A DNA stretch of 64,000 bases from an uncultured Scytonema sp. (lineage in GTDB: Bacteria; Cyanobacteriota; Cyanobacteriia; Cyanobacteriales; Nostocaceae), in NCBI GenBank assembly GCA_937873135.1, contig CALMVQ010000110.1:35533-99532 (forward strand), in the 5' to 3' direction. Positions 51,273-60,419 of this stretch are shown piece by piece (the first letter of the stretch is position 1; every line of letters starts with the position of its first letter). Under the pieces are notes generated by a model. That model did not search any database and was not told the origin of the DNA. It saw only the letters and a program-made list of their open reading frames with translations. Both the position numbers and the translations under genes were made by a program.

Positions 51273-52793
51273 TCAACCTTTTTTAGGAGGTTTCCCTGCA
51301 TTACGTACATTCATAATTTTTCCGAGTACGTCAAACCAAAAGGGCGCACCCATTGCAATCGCAAAACCACTAACAATCCAACCGGGGATCGCTCGTACAA
51401 GTTTAGTCTGCGGGAAAACCCGGTGTTGAAGAGTTGTCCAACCAATTTGCTGTTCTAAATTAGCATTAGTCCAACCGATAGGAAGAGAAGTATCCTTTAA
51501 TACCTGGTTAGCTTGATTTCTCAACTTATCTAAATCTGTATCTGATTTTTGACTATTTTGTATCAGGAATTGCTCTACATTAGAAATTATTGTGTCTCGC
51601 AGTTGTGAGTCTTTAGATAATCTATTGACTATATGAAAAGTATCTACGTTAGCAGTAACAGCAATAACAAAACCAATTAAAATAGTGACTCCCTTAGCAT
51701 TGCGTTTATAGACACCAGAAGCGCGTTCCATAGAGTTGTTAAATACACTTTCAATTTCTTGCCTTAAGATGTTTATCCCTTCTTCTGAAGTTTTAGTTTT
51801 TGCTTGAGCACGCTTTGCCCAAACATTAAGGTTTTTTGTAACAGACGATGGTAAAATATTAATTAACTCTTGAAATTTCTGATAAGTTGCGCTATCTTTG
51901 TCTTTGATAGCAGATTCAATTTCTCTATAAACAGCACTACTTGTATTAATTGATTGGACAACTTCCTGGAGGCTTGGACGTAGACCTCCAAGCAATATTG
52001 CTCGATCAGCATCATCAAAAATATCTTTTCTTATAAATTTTAGCTGTCGTAAGGATTTAGCAAAGAATTCATCTTTAGGGAGATTACTCTCAAAGCTCTC
52101 TATATACTTGTCTAGACTTTTTGCCATGGAATTAATAGTTATCGGCAAAGTAGCTTTATTTTGTTGAAAGTCCCAAATAATTCTTTCAAACTCTTTATGC
52201 ATTTCTGTAAAATCTTGATACATAGTATTAAAGAATTGAATAAATTCTGTGTTATCACTACCTCGCTCTTGTAATTTAAATAAAATATCTCTAATTTCAA
52301 TTAATCGTTCATTTTCAAATTTTTCTAGCCTAAATTCAGTTAACTTTTGAATTAATATCGGAATTTGGAGTGTATCCATAAGAGTTGTTGCAAAAATATC
52401 TGCGGGAATATAAGATGGTCCAGTATGTTTTCTATTCCCAAAAATAGTTTCACTTCTTCTCGTTCCCGGTCGGGCTTTTTTACAGAAGCGATATATTGCC
52501 CCAACTATCCATGTAGCCCTACGAGGTAAAGTTTCAAAAAATCCTTTTGCCTGTTGATTAATACTTTGAATTAAGGGATTGTCATAAATTTGATTGGTAA
52601 GTTGGATAACTCGAGCTTCTTCTAATTTGTCAACATCACCGCCCAAAAGAATTTCAATAGATTTTCTTAAATGTTCTGCTCGCCATTGCAACACAGTCGA
52701 AATGAGTTCCTGAATTTCCGAGGCTAACAAACTCAAAATTAAGTAAATAAATATTAAGCTAAGCGCTACATTCAAGATAAATTGTATGTTCAC
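51273..52793 (-). CDS. Hypothetical membrane-anchored protein
   Basis: A 506-residue protein. It starts with a transmembrane segment (LNVALSLIFIYLILSLLASE) followed by EIQELISTVLQWRAEHLRKS, and its centre is a long helical cytoplasmic or periplasmic region. Near the C-terminus are two further hydrophobic segments (VTILIGFVIAVTANVD and WIVSGFAIAMGAPFWFDVLG). Proteins with this N-terminal EIQELI-RAE pattern and a C-terminal GAPFWFD motif recur in bacteria without known function. No catalytic motif is visible. It is convergent with the CAAD gene; an imperfect CCTCCTAA/TTAGGAGG hairpin lies at the shared 3' end near 51260-51290. Confidence 0.75.
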   Translation of the reverse strand: MNIQFILNVALSLIFIYLILSLLASEIQELISTVLQWRAEHLRKSIEILLGGDVDKLEEARVIQLTNQIYDNPLIQSINQQAKGFFETLPRRATWIVGAIYRFCKKARPGTRRSETIFGNRKHTGPSYIPADIFATTLMDTLQIPILIQKLTEFRLEKFENERLIEIRDILFKLQERGSDNTEFIQFFNTMYQDFTEMHKEFERIIWDFQQNKATLPITINSMAKSLDKYIESFESNLPKDEFFAKSLRQLKFIRKDIFDDADRAILLGGLRPSLQEVVQSINTSSAVYREIESAIKDKDSATYQKFQELINILPSSVTKNLNVWAKRAQAKTKTSEEGINILRQEIESVFNNSMERASGVYKRNAKGVTILIGFVIAVTANVDTFHIVNRLSKDSQLRDTIISNVEQFLIQNSQKSDTDLDKLRNQANQVLKDTSLPIGWTNANLEQQIGWTTLQHRVFPQTKLVRAIPGWIVSGFAIAMGAPFWFDVLGKIMNVRNAGKPPKKG

Positions 52794-53502
52794 TCTTTAT
52801 ATCTCTCCAACAATTAAATAAGAAGACGTAAGCGTGCACGATCGCAGTTTTTTCCTGAAGCTCATTAGTCATCAGTCACAAAGAACCAAGGACAAATCAC
52901 TACCCTCACAAGTAATACCAATTTTAAAATGCGACAGAGGCATGACTCGTATTCGCACTCTTTAGGACAGAGGTCTTCAAATCCGTCTTGGAAAGTTTGC
53001 CCCGGCAGCAAACCCTTAGGGGAACTGTCCGTAAAATGCCTGGCTCCAAAATGGTATTAAGTGTGCGGTTTCATAGAGTACAAGTTTATCAGGTTTTGCA
53101 CTCACAGCTTTCGCGCATGAAATATCAAAAAAGTCTCAAAAAATTATTGCTAAAATTAAAAGTTGTGAGTAAATTTGAAATTGGAGGGTTCTCAACAACC
53201 TTAGTACGTGTTGAAGGAAAAGCTACGATTCAAGTAAGCATTCAGCCGTCAGCCTACAGGACCCCGCGATAGATCGAATTGTGTCACCTATGTTTACAAA
53301 ATTATTGTCATAGCTGGCGGCATTTCGGTACTTATAGTGAGTCCAGTTCTAAAGAAAGATCTCCTTCTTTCTTCTCCTTCAAAGACGCTGCGCGAAGGGG
53401 AAGGAGCGTTACAAGGTAGGGCTGAATGCTTACCAATTCAAAGCTAGAAAGCCTACAATTTCAGAAGGCAGCTATGCTGAGGGCAGCTATGAGTCACGGG
53501 AA
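52794..53502. other. Spacer, possible tnpB 3' remnant at its end
   Basis: Mostly AT-rich and repeat-bearing (a GACGCTGCGCGAAGGGG piece near 53383). From about 53405 a frame reads through YKVGLNAYQFKARKPT and ends REPTLKNVGLK with a stop over the hairpin that follows. This resembles the C-terminal end of an IS200/IS605 TnpB, though too short to be sure. No intact gene. Confidence 0.35.
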
Positions 53503-53522
53503 CCCACGCTTAAAAACGTGGG
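53503..53522. repeat. CCCACG/CGTGGG hairpin, IS200/IS605-like end
   Basis: A six-base stem with loop CTTAAAAA, followed by ATTGAAAT. Hairpins of this form mark the right ends of IS200/IS605-type elements in cyanobacteria. Only one copy is present and no transposase gene remains. Confidence 0.4.
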
Positions 53523-53584
53523 ATTGAAATAAGGAGGCCACAAGTGCCCGCGCTACGCGTCTCGAAATACATTTTTCTTATTTT

Positions 53585-53603
53585 GGTGGGCTTTAAACCC
53601 ACC
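53585..53603. repeat. Palindrome GGTGGGCTTTAAACCCACC
   Basis: A near-perfect inverted repeat with one central mismatch pair. No T-run. The rest of the gap to 53831 holds an ACGCTGCGCGAACG repeat piece and no gene. Confidence 0.6.
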
Positions 53604-53831
53604 CCGCATATGATTTGCGCGACAATTTACCTTCTGCCCTCTGCCTTGTCAGTAGCGGACACGCTGCGCGAACGTACTTCTGCCTTTCTTTTGTAAGCTT
53701 TTTCAATTTTGAATTTCTCTGTACGTGCAAATTCTAAGGGAGCGGCACCGATAGTTAACATATGGCAACATTCGAGACTCCAGCACGTCTCTATGTAATC
53801 GAATCAGCAATCAAAATGATTATCCGAGAAT

Positions 53832-55442
53832 ATGCAAGAAGGAAGCTTTACTTGGGGTCGTCTAGAAAAACAGTATCGCACAGCTGATAAACGGGTTGAT
53901 GGAGTATGGGTTGTAGTGCTGCTATTAGCAGCAGTATTACTTTTTACCATAAACTTAGGGGAATTGGCACTGCGAGATTGGGATGAAGGCACTGTGGCAC
54001 AGGTTGCCCGTGAAATTTGGGAGGCGCAAGCTGGTTCGTGGCATTGGCTTTACCCGACGCTGGGTGGGGAACCATATTATAACAAGCCGCCACTAATGCA
54101 CCTACTTATTGCATGGACTTATTCTTTAGGAGGTGTGAATGAGTGGACAACACGCTTGCCAGGAGCAATCTTGACAGCTATTTCAGTACCTTTGCTGTAT
54201 TGTCTAGCCAGAGAGATATTTCGCCAACGCAGTACTGCTGTTTATAGCGCCTTAGTTTACCTAACAATGCTGCCTGTAGTGCGTCATGGGCGGTTAGCAA
54301 TGTTGGATGGAGCCTCCGTAAGTTTTTTTATCATAATGATGATATGTGTGTTGCGATCACGCCGTGACTTACGCTATTGCCTGGGTGTTGGCATCAGTCT
54401 GGGATTGATTTGCCTGACTAAAGGTATGTTAGGTTTATTATTGGGAGCGATCGCCCTCGTCTTTCTTTTTTGGGATACACCGCGATTGCTGACGAGTTGG
54501 TACATGTTAATCGGAATCCTCATTGGGAGTGCGCCTGTTGCGTTCTGGTATGGTGCCCAGTGGTTACACTACGGTTACACTTTTACAAACACGGGTTTAG
54601 TGGGTCAATCCCTTAGCCGGATTTGGAAACCTGTAGAGAATCATTCCGGACCACCTTGGTACTACCTCCTAGAGATTCTCAAGTATATATGGCCTTGGCT
54701 CCTTTTTTTACCACAAAGTTTATGGTTAACTTGGGAAAATCGCAATCTCGGCTGGGCAAAACTCGTGCTGGTGTGGAGTAGTCTTTATCTCGTTGCTATT
54801 TCCTTGATGAGTACCAAACTGCCCTGGTACGTTTTTCCGATTTACCCCAGCTTAGCTTTAACTTTTGGTCCCCAACTGGCAAAAATCGATGATTCCCCTT
54901 TACCCTCATCCTATCCCCGTTTTTGGGTAGCAAGTTTAGCTGTTATAGCTGTGGTGGCAATTGCGGGTAGTTTTTATTTTGGAGGTACAGCACATAAACC
55001 GGACTTACAACTCATTTTAGCAGCAGCTGCTGTGACAATGGCGATCGCTGCTATTTTGGCAGAGCGAGGCGATGGGCAATTCTTAAAAGTTCTATTTTGG
55101 GGAACTTATATTTCACTACTCCTATTAATGAAATCTAGCTACTGGGTTTGGGAATTAGGAGAAGCCTACCCAGTGAAACCAGTTGCCGAAATGATTCAAC
55201 GGGGAACTGAGGCAAATGCAAAGATTTACACATCCTTTGCCTACCATCGTCCATCATTAGATTTTTACAGTCATCGCACTGTTATTTCTCCTTCTTCAAC
55301 TCAACTGCAAGATCTTTGGCAGCATGAGAAACAATCATACTTCCTACTTGATAGATCTGCTCTCAAAAATCTTCAACACAAATCAATGAAACTCGTTGAC
55401 CAAGTCTCTGATTGGATTTTAGTTACAAATAATACTAAATAG
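53832..55442 (+). CDS. GT39/ArnT-like membrane glycosyltransferase
   Basis: A 536-residue polytopic membrane protein with around ten hydrophobic segments. The first extracytoplasmic loop carries LRDWDEGTVAQVAREI, whose Asp-Glu is the catalytic signature of the PMT/ArnT (GT-C, family 39) glycosyltransferases, followed by the conserved YYNKPPLMHLL. These enzymes transfer a sugar from a polyprenyl-phosphate donor to a lipid or protein on the outer face of the membrane. The acceptor is unknown. The C-terminal 120 residues form a soluble domain (IQRGTEANAKIYTSFAYHRP). It stands alone. Confidence 0.85.
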   Translation: MQEGSFTWGRLEKQYRTADKRVDGVWVVVLLLAAVLLFTINLGELALRDWDEGTVAQVAREIWEAQAGSWHWLYPTLGGEPYYNKPPLMHLLIAWTYSLGGVNEWTTRLPGAILTAISVPLLYCLAREIFRQRSTAVYSALVYLTMLPVVRHGRLAMLDGASVSFFIIMMICVLRSRRDLRYCLGVGISLGLICLTKGMLGLLLGAIALVFLFWDTPRLLTSWYMLIGILIGSAPVAFWYGAQWLHYGYTFTNTGLVGQSLSRIWKPVENHSGPPWYYLLEILKYIWPWLLFLPQSLWLTWENRNLGWAKLVLVWSSLYLVAISLMSTKLPWYVFPIYPSLALTFGPQLAKIDDSPLPSSYPRFWVASLAVIAVVAIAGSFYFGGTAHKPDLQLILAAAAVTMAIAAILAERGDGQFLKVLFWGTYISLLLLMKSSYWVWELGEAYPVKPVAEMIQRGTEANAKIYTSFAYHRPSLDFYSHRTVISPSSTQLQDLWQHEKQSYFLLDRSALKNLQHKSMKLVDQVSDWILVTNNTK

Positions 55443-55582
55443 ATACTGCTTTGTCGGGAGTGGTTAGTGGTTGCGGGTTAGAACTAACACCTAACAACCT
55501 ACATCCAACAAGTGTACGGGCGGGTTTCACAATATTTTTTGTTTCTACACGACGAGTTATACAAATTAAACCCGCCCCTAAT

Positions 55583-55951
55583 TCATTCTTCGACAAATTT
55601 TTCAGTTTTCGGTAGCATTTGTTGATCATTACTCGTGCTTTGCTGAGTCATAGCCATAGTACTCAATAAAATTGCACTTCCCAGAGCTAAAGCTATTACA
55701 GGACGCAGGAGGACAAAATCCCGGAGAATTCGAGATAAAGGCCTGCTTTGACGACGGAGTGTTGATGAAATCAAGATCTGTTTAAAAATAAACGGATCGC
55801 GGACGTAATGACCGCTTTTACATACCACGAGCCGTTCCTGGCAATACGGACAGGTGTATAAACCAACGTAAGTCTTGACTGGCTTTCGCCCAGTATTTTT
55901 TTGGCAAACTGGGCAAGTAACGTAATGATTATCAAAGGTGTGTGTACTCAT
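55583..55951 (-). CDS. Zinc-ribbon protein with a TM segment
   Basis: A 122-residue protein. CPVC at 13-16 and CPYC at 34-37 form a four-cysteine zinc ribbon, preceded by HTFDNHYVT. A basic linker (RRQSRPLSRILRDF) leads to a hydrophobic segment, VIALALGSAILLSTMAM, and a polar tail. The zinc ribbon is probably cytoplasmic. No enzymatic motif; the role is unknown. It is convergent with the GT39 gene. Confidence 0.7.
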   Translation of the reverse strand: MSTHTFDNHYVTCPVCQKNTGRKPVKTYVGLYTCPYCQERLVVCKSGHYVRDPFIFKQILISSTLRRQSRPLSRILRDFVLLRPVIALALGSAILLSTMAMTQQSTSNDQQMLPKTEKFVEE

Positions 55952-56520
55952 CTACCCTGTCCGTTTAGTCCCTTTACTCGCTCTAACACAATATTTATAC
56001 TGAATCCCAGATCAACATACGTGTAGATTCCCAGTATGGTCTGACATAAGCCATGAATTATACATTCAGTTGTTATGTTCCCACGACCTACCCGTATATT
56101 TCATCCTACAAAAATGGCTTAATGGCTGCAACACAAGTATAGCTAGATTTATATGAAGATAACTTATCTCCACTTCATAAAACTATTTGATCGTAACCGT
56201 TAACCAGAATTCATTCAAAGTCAGGAGTAAGGGCGTAAGGGTGTAGGAGACATTCAAATGATTGAATTTTACCTTGAACACCCTGCCCTTATCCGAACCG
56301 TATGAGGGTCTCACACTCAGCTGAGTTCTGTATTCTTTTCAATAGAGATTCATTACTATACTATTTGAGCATTATCCCTATGAAAATGTTAAGTGCTAGC
56401 AATTGTTTTTACAAAAACTTTATGAGAACGGCGATCCGAGGAGCGAGGCTCAGTGGGAGGAGGAGAGCTTTGAAAGATCACTTAAGAGTGATACGTAAAA
56501 ATAAATACCCAGCAGTTCAT
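55952..56520. other. AT-rich spacer
   Basis: First part of a 1257-base gap before the ClC gene. It contains no convincing gene; a plus-strand open frame from 56302 runs into the repeat block that follows and is not supported. Confidence 0.4.
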
Positions 56521-56690
56521 TCTAGATCTCTCGTCGTAGTCGCGAAGTCTCGCTCTAGAGAGTACTCTCTAGAGCGGAGCTTCGCTTTGAAGTCTGCCGG
56601 GGGATCTTCCCAAGAGCGAGCTTTGCTTTGAAGTCTGCCGGGGAAAGCTTCCGCCCCCAAGACTTCGCGCTTGGGTTCCCCAATCAGTAG
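56521..56690. repeat. Dense repeat block
   Basis: GCTTTGAAGTCTGCCGGGG occurs twice (from 56584 and from 56624), and CTCTAGAGAGTACTCTCTAGAG is a palindrome. TCGTAGTCGCGAAGTCT near 56534 recurs reversed near 61165 (AGACTTCGCGACTACGA). A GCGAAGTCTTGG / CCAAGACTTCGC motif closes the block. Confidence 0.75.
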
Positions 56691-56835
56691 TGCTATTTAT
56701 TTCTTGGTAATATGCGCCAATCAGGGGACGCATGAATCTATAAAAAACGGAGTTTACTGACGTAGACGAGATAAAAATTTTGCCCCCTTTTTTGATAAAT
56801 TTGTCGGTAGCGTTACTAAGGCAATTGCTGTGGAC

Positions 56836-56908
56836 ATAAAATACCAGCCTTCTTACAACGAATATCTGTGTGTGCCGACAAATTAACCAACATTGGCTGG
56901 TATTTTAT
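56836..56908 (+). repeat. 14-base perfect inverted repeat with a 45-base loop
   Basis: ATAAAATACCAGCC and GGCTGGTATTTTAT pair perfectly around a 45-base loop, and the right arm is followed by TTTTTAAGG. The structure could be a small MITE-like element, an untranslated RNA or a long-loop terminator. It lies 300 bases upstream of the ClC gene; no known riboswitch motif was matched. The rest of the gap to 57208 holds no gene. Confidence 0.7.
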
Positions 56909-57208
56909 TTTTAAGGATTTCCCTAACTAGCGCTCGTCTGCCGGGGGAGGCTTACACCCGGCGTGAGCGAGTGCGTTTGGTATGAGCCTGCCTCATTTTT
57001 CTTGGGATCAAATTGTAACTCGGTTTTTTCCCTATTTTTTCCACGGGAGAGAAAAATGACTCCTAACTTTCAATTTATGTCTCCTTCCTTCCTGACGACA
57101 CAAGTGCTGAGTGCTGCTCAAAGAAAGCTTGTCGGCTTGAAGCGCGATCGCTCACAATAAAAAGTAAGGCACAAAAATTTAAATTTTTTATTACATTTAC
57201 TTCACTCT

Positions 57209-59113
57209 ATGACTGTCCTACCTCCTACTAATTTCAGGAAGGTGACGGAGCGACGCAGTTTTTCCATTCCTTCTGCTTCTCTAACCCACCTCATTAACCA
57301 ATTTCAACCATCACCAGAAACAGTCGTACTGTTTTTAGCCGTACTCATCGGCGGAAGCAGTGGTATGGGTGTCGTCACATTTCATTATTTGATCAATATC
57401 ATTCACCATCTCTTGCTGGAAAATTTTATGGGCAAGATTGGTGTTTGGGGCGCTTGGACTTTAGCTTGTGTCCCCACTTTAGGCGGAGCGGTGGTGGGAT
57501 TAATGCGCTGGCGTAGCCAAGACTTTGGTCCTGGACTTTCTTCTTTAATTGCTGCCTCCCAAGAAGGAGAGATCAAGCGACAACTACGACCGGTGACGAA
57601 AATGATCGCGGCATCAGTGTCCTTGGGCAGTGGTGCTTCTTTGGGCCCGGAGGGACCGAGTGTCGAAATTGGTGCCAGTTTAGGCGTTTTAATGTCTCAA
57701 GTAATACAAGTATCACAAGAACGACAGCGTTTGCTTTTAGGTGCTGGTGCTGCAGCTGGTTTAGCTGCTGGATTTAATGCCCCAATTGCCGGAGTATTTT
57801 TTGCCCTAGAGGTGGTGCTGGGAGCAACATCCTTTGCCACTTCAGCCGTCAGTGTCGTGCTTCTAGCTGCAGTAGTCGCATCACTAATTGCTCAAATTGG
57901 TTTGGGAGCACAGCCGGCTTTTACCTTACCTGTTTATCAAGTCCGCAGTCCTCTAGAATTACCGCTTTATCTTGGCTTAGGTTTGGGAGCCAGTCTGGTT
58001 TCTCTAACATATACCCAAGCACTACGTCTGGTAAAAGCTTGCTTTGATGGGCAGGTACCGCCTTTGCAATGGCTGGGACGCATACCGAAACCAATTCACC
58101 CCATTATTGGCGGTGTCATTATCGGCACCACAGCTTTACACTTTCCACAAATTATGGGGATCGGTTATGAAACTGTGGAAGCAATGCTTCAGGATGTGAA
58201 GTTTCCACTCCAAATTTTAGTTATGCTGCTCTTTGTCAAGCTAGTGATGACAGCAATTAGTTCTGGCAGTGGTTTTGTTGGTGGTGTATTTGCACCAGCA
58301 ATGTTTTTAGGTGCTTCTTTCGGATCTGTTTATGCTAAAGTCCTTGCTCAATTAATTCCAGGAATCAGCGATTATATGGCAGCAGCGCCTGCGTATGCAA
58401 TGGTGGGAATGGCAGCTATGCTGGCAGCAAGTGTTAGAGCTCCATTAACAGCAATTTTATTGCTGTTTGAATTAACACGAGACTACCGTATTGTCTTACC
58501 TTTGATGGCAGCAGTTGGTTTAAGCGTTTGGCTGGTAGAACTGTTAAAGCCGACTTCCAATTCTAACTCGAATTTAAATCAGATTGGTCTTGCTGAGTTG
58601 AAAGACGAGCAGGCAGATATTATGAGCCAAATTTTAGTAGAAGATGCCATGTCTACTTGTCCGAAAAAGCTGTTAGCAACAATGAAAGTGTTAGAGGCTG
58701 CTTTAGAAATGACAGAAAATCGCACGCGTCACGCTTTAGTCATTGATGAAGCAGGGCGATTGGTTGGTATTCTTTCTCTAGAAGATATCAACCGCACCCT
58801 TTCGATGAGTCAAAATTACTCAACACCAACTGAAATTTCGGCTAATTTTCATCAAACACTCATTAATATATGTACTACTGAAATTCTCTATGCCTATAGA
58901 GATGAACCCTTATCTGAAGCTTTCAAGCGGATGGCTAGTAGAGGTTTACAACAATTACCTGTTGTAACGCGAGATAACCATGAGAGCATTTTAGGTTTAT
59001 TGCAACGCGAGCAAATTGCCTTAACCTGCAACGTAGCAGTTACCCGTGAGGCACTCCGCCACTATTTACCCATTGCCCTCAAAACAGATGCTCTCTTAAC
59101 TTCTAACAGTTAA
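57209..59113 (+). CDS. ClC-family anion channel with C-terminal CBS domains
   Basis: A 634-residue protein: a ClC membrane core of about 440 residues followed by two CBS domains (VEDAMSTCPKKLL and a later ILYAYRDEPLSEAFKRM). The gating glutamate lies in GPEGP (E148) and the filter motif is GGVFAPAMFLG. At the site of the internal proton glutamate of exchangers the sequence reads FALEVVLG, with valine as in ClC channels. The central-serine motif reads GPGLSS, with proline where chloride-selective members have serine. So it may be a passive channel, possibly with altered anion preference; this is inference from residues. CBS domains usually sense adenine nucleotides. Larger cyanobacterial homologues carry an extra universal-stress domain, absent here. 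Confidence 0.9.
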   Translation: MTVLPPTNFRKVTERRSFSIPSASLTHLINQFQPSPETVVLFLAVLIGGSSGMGVVTFHYLINIIHHLLLENFMGKIGVWGAWTLACVPTLGGAVVGLMRWRSQDFGPGLSSLIAASQEGEIKRQLRPVTKMIAASVSLGSGASLGPEGPSVEIGASLGVLMSQVIQVSQERQRLLLGAGAAAGLAAGFNAPIAGVFFALEVVLGATSFATSAVSVVLLAAVVASLIAQIGLGAQPAFTLPVYQVRSPLELPLYLGLGLGASLVSLTYTQALRLVKACFDGQVPPLQWLGRIPKPIHPIIGGVIIGTTALHFPQIMGIGYETVEAMLQDVKFPLQILVMLLFVKLVMTAISSGSGFVGGVFAPAMFLGASFGSVYAKVLAQLIPGISDYMAAAPAYAMVGMAAMLAASVRAPLTAILLLFELTRDYRIVLPLMAAVGLSVWLVELLKPTSNSNSNLNQIGLAELKDEQADIMSQILVEDAMSTCPKKLLATMKVLEAALEMTENRTRHALVIDEAGRLVGILSLEDINRTLSMSQNYSTPTEISANFHQTLINICTTEILYAYRDEPLSEAFKRMASRGLQQLPVVTRDNHESILGLLQREQIALTCNVAVTREALRHYLPIALKTDALLTSNS

Positions 59114-59223
59114 GAGTAAGGAGTAGGGGCTTTCCTTGACCAATTGATTTTGGCTCTGGTTAAGTTATCTGGTAAAACCTGCCTGTACAGGAGTTAGGAG
59201 TGACAAACTGAAACAAAAGAGCC

Positions 59224-59252
59224 AACGGCTAAATTTTCAGCATTTAGCCGTT
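59224..59252. terminator. Hairpin between convergent ClC and cyAbrB genes
   Basis: Ten-base perfect stem AACGGCTAAA / TTTAGCCGTT with a 9-base loop. T-runs are weak on both sides. It is placed suitably to end either gene. Confidence 0.55.
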
Positions 59253-59378
59253 AATCATCAGCTATCAGCATACATTACTCGTGTGAATAGCCATATGTCT
59301 GAAGGTTTATATTCCTCACCTTCTTACAACACGACTACTCGACTGCCGATAGCTGAATGCTTAACCTAAATTAACTTT

Positions 59379-59792
59379 TTAAGCTGTCGCTTCCATCGGT
59401 TCCATACCGTCTTTCTCCTCTGAGTCTACTTGCCTAAGACGAATGTGCTTTTTGCCCAAAGTAATTATAAACTCATCGCCAGGAAGAAGATTCATCTGTT
59501 TAGTATAAGCTGAACCTATGAGTAAATTCCCATTGGACTGCACGCTAATTCTATAACTAGCACTGCGTCCGCCACGCCCGTTTGCACTAGGAGCACTGTC
59601 TAACTGAATGCCTTCAGCATCAATCAGGGCATTCAAGAATTTCATCATGTTAACGCGCTCTATACCATTTTTCGTAACGGTATAGTAGCCGCACTTTTTA
59701 GCTTTTTCTTCCTTGCTAAGGCTTTCTAGCTCTTTGACATGTTTGAGTAGATCTTCACCGACAAGGGGGTCAATTTTTTTCTGTTTAGCCAT
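59379..59792 (-). CDS. cyAbrB transcriptional regulator (cyAbrB1-like)
   Basis: A 137-residue DNA-binding protein of the cyanobacterial AbrB family, which carries its AbrB fold at the C-terminus (NLLIGSAYTKQMNLLPGDEF). The N-terminal half has the diagnostic LSKEEKAKKCGYYTVTKNG and ERVNMMKFLNALIDAEG, closer to the cyAbrB1/CalA group than to cyAbrB2. Members regulate carbon and nitrogen genes, photosynthesis and heterocyst differentiation. The ATG at 59792 gives MAKQKK; a TTG one codon upstream is less likely. It is transcribed divergently from the Rrf2 gene across a 627-base gap. Confidence 0.88.
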   Translation of the reverse strand: MAKQKKIDPLVGEDLLKHVKELESLSKEEKAKKCGYYTVTKNGIERVNMMKFLNALIDAEGIQLDSAPSANGRGGRSASYRISVQSNGNLLIGSAYTKQMNLLPGDEFIITLGKKHIRLRQVDSEEKDGMEPMEATA

Positions 59793-60419
59793 CAACTTAG
59801 ATCAAAAACGAATGATTGAATCGATTTTATTTTAACTGAGGTTGAGCTAATGCGATCGCCATCATTTATTTTTTTCTGTCAGTTTAGCCAAATATATTGC
59901 AGCGAAGCTCATGGGAATTATTATAGGATGACCAATATTGCTAATCAAAGCATGAACTTTTAAAGAAAGTGGGCAATTATGATAACTATAATTTGTCAAT
60001 GACTGCTACACTGTATTTGTTTCGCTTTCCGTTCGGCAGGTCTCAAAAATTTGTCTGCTTACCTGAGTTAGATCATCGATACATAGCATCATAAGCAAAA
60101 CCAAACCGAAGTCGTTATCAGAAGAATGCATAACTCAGAATACACAAGACAGGGGGCAAGACAAGTGAGGGGTATAAACCCTCCACCAATTAAATCTAAG
60201 TTGTGTGTTCTCTCTTAATCCTCGAGTGAAAATAAGTTGTTCACTCTTTTACCTTTAACAGAACAGTATTGACTTGCCACCTAGTTATACATAATCTCTC
60301 TAAATTCTGACTCATAAGTGAGAGTTTTCTTGCTTACTTTAAGCTAACGCTTAGAAGTAGAGGGTCAACCAAAGATGGTTAACGTCTGGACAAATGATAA
60401 AGGACAAAGAAACGCGAAA
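59793..60419. other. Divergent regulatory gap between cyAbrB and Rrf2 genes
   Basis: A 627-base AT-rich region that should hold both promoters. HIP1 is absent, but a GCGATCGCCATC half-site lies near 59852. Apart from the promoter candidate listed next, no gene or known RNA motif was seen. Confidence 0.45.
60269..60297 (+). promoter_or_regulatory. Candidate promoter of the Rrf2 gene
   Basis: TTGACT at 60269 and TAATCT at 60292 with 17 bases between. The -10 match is poor (an overlapping TATACA is spaced too closely). Weak evidence, consensus reading only. Confidence 0.2.

Noticed and set aside
52988..53272. 94-codon plus-strand gene in the long spacer
   Set aside because: Basic, low-complexity composition with no conserved motif and no good start site; lies among degenerate repeats.
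53503..53531. CRISPR repeat
   Set aside because: The GTGGGATTGAAA ending looks CRISPR-like, but there is only one copy, with no regular spacing and no cas genes.
56302..56631. 109-codon plus-strand gene
   Set aside because: Its second half is translated repeat sequence, and the first half has no ribosome site or conserved feature.
56760..57208. Fluoride or other riboswitch before the ClC gene
   Set aside because: No GGNGATG...pseudoknot pattern of the fluoride class was found; the inverted repeat there has a long unstructured loop.
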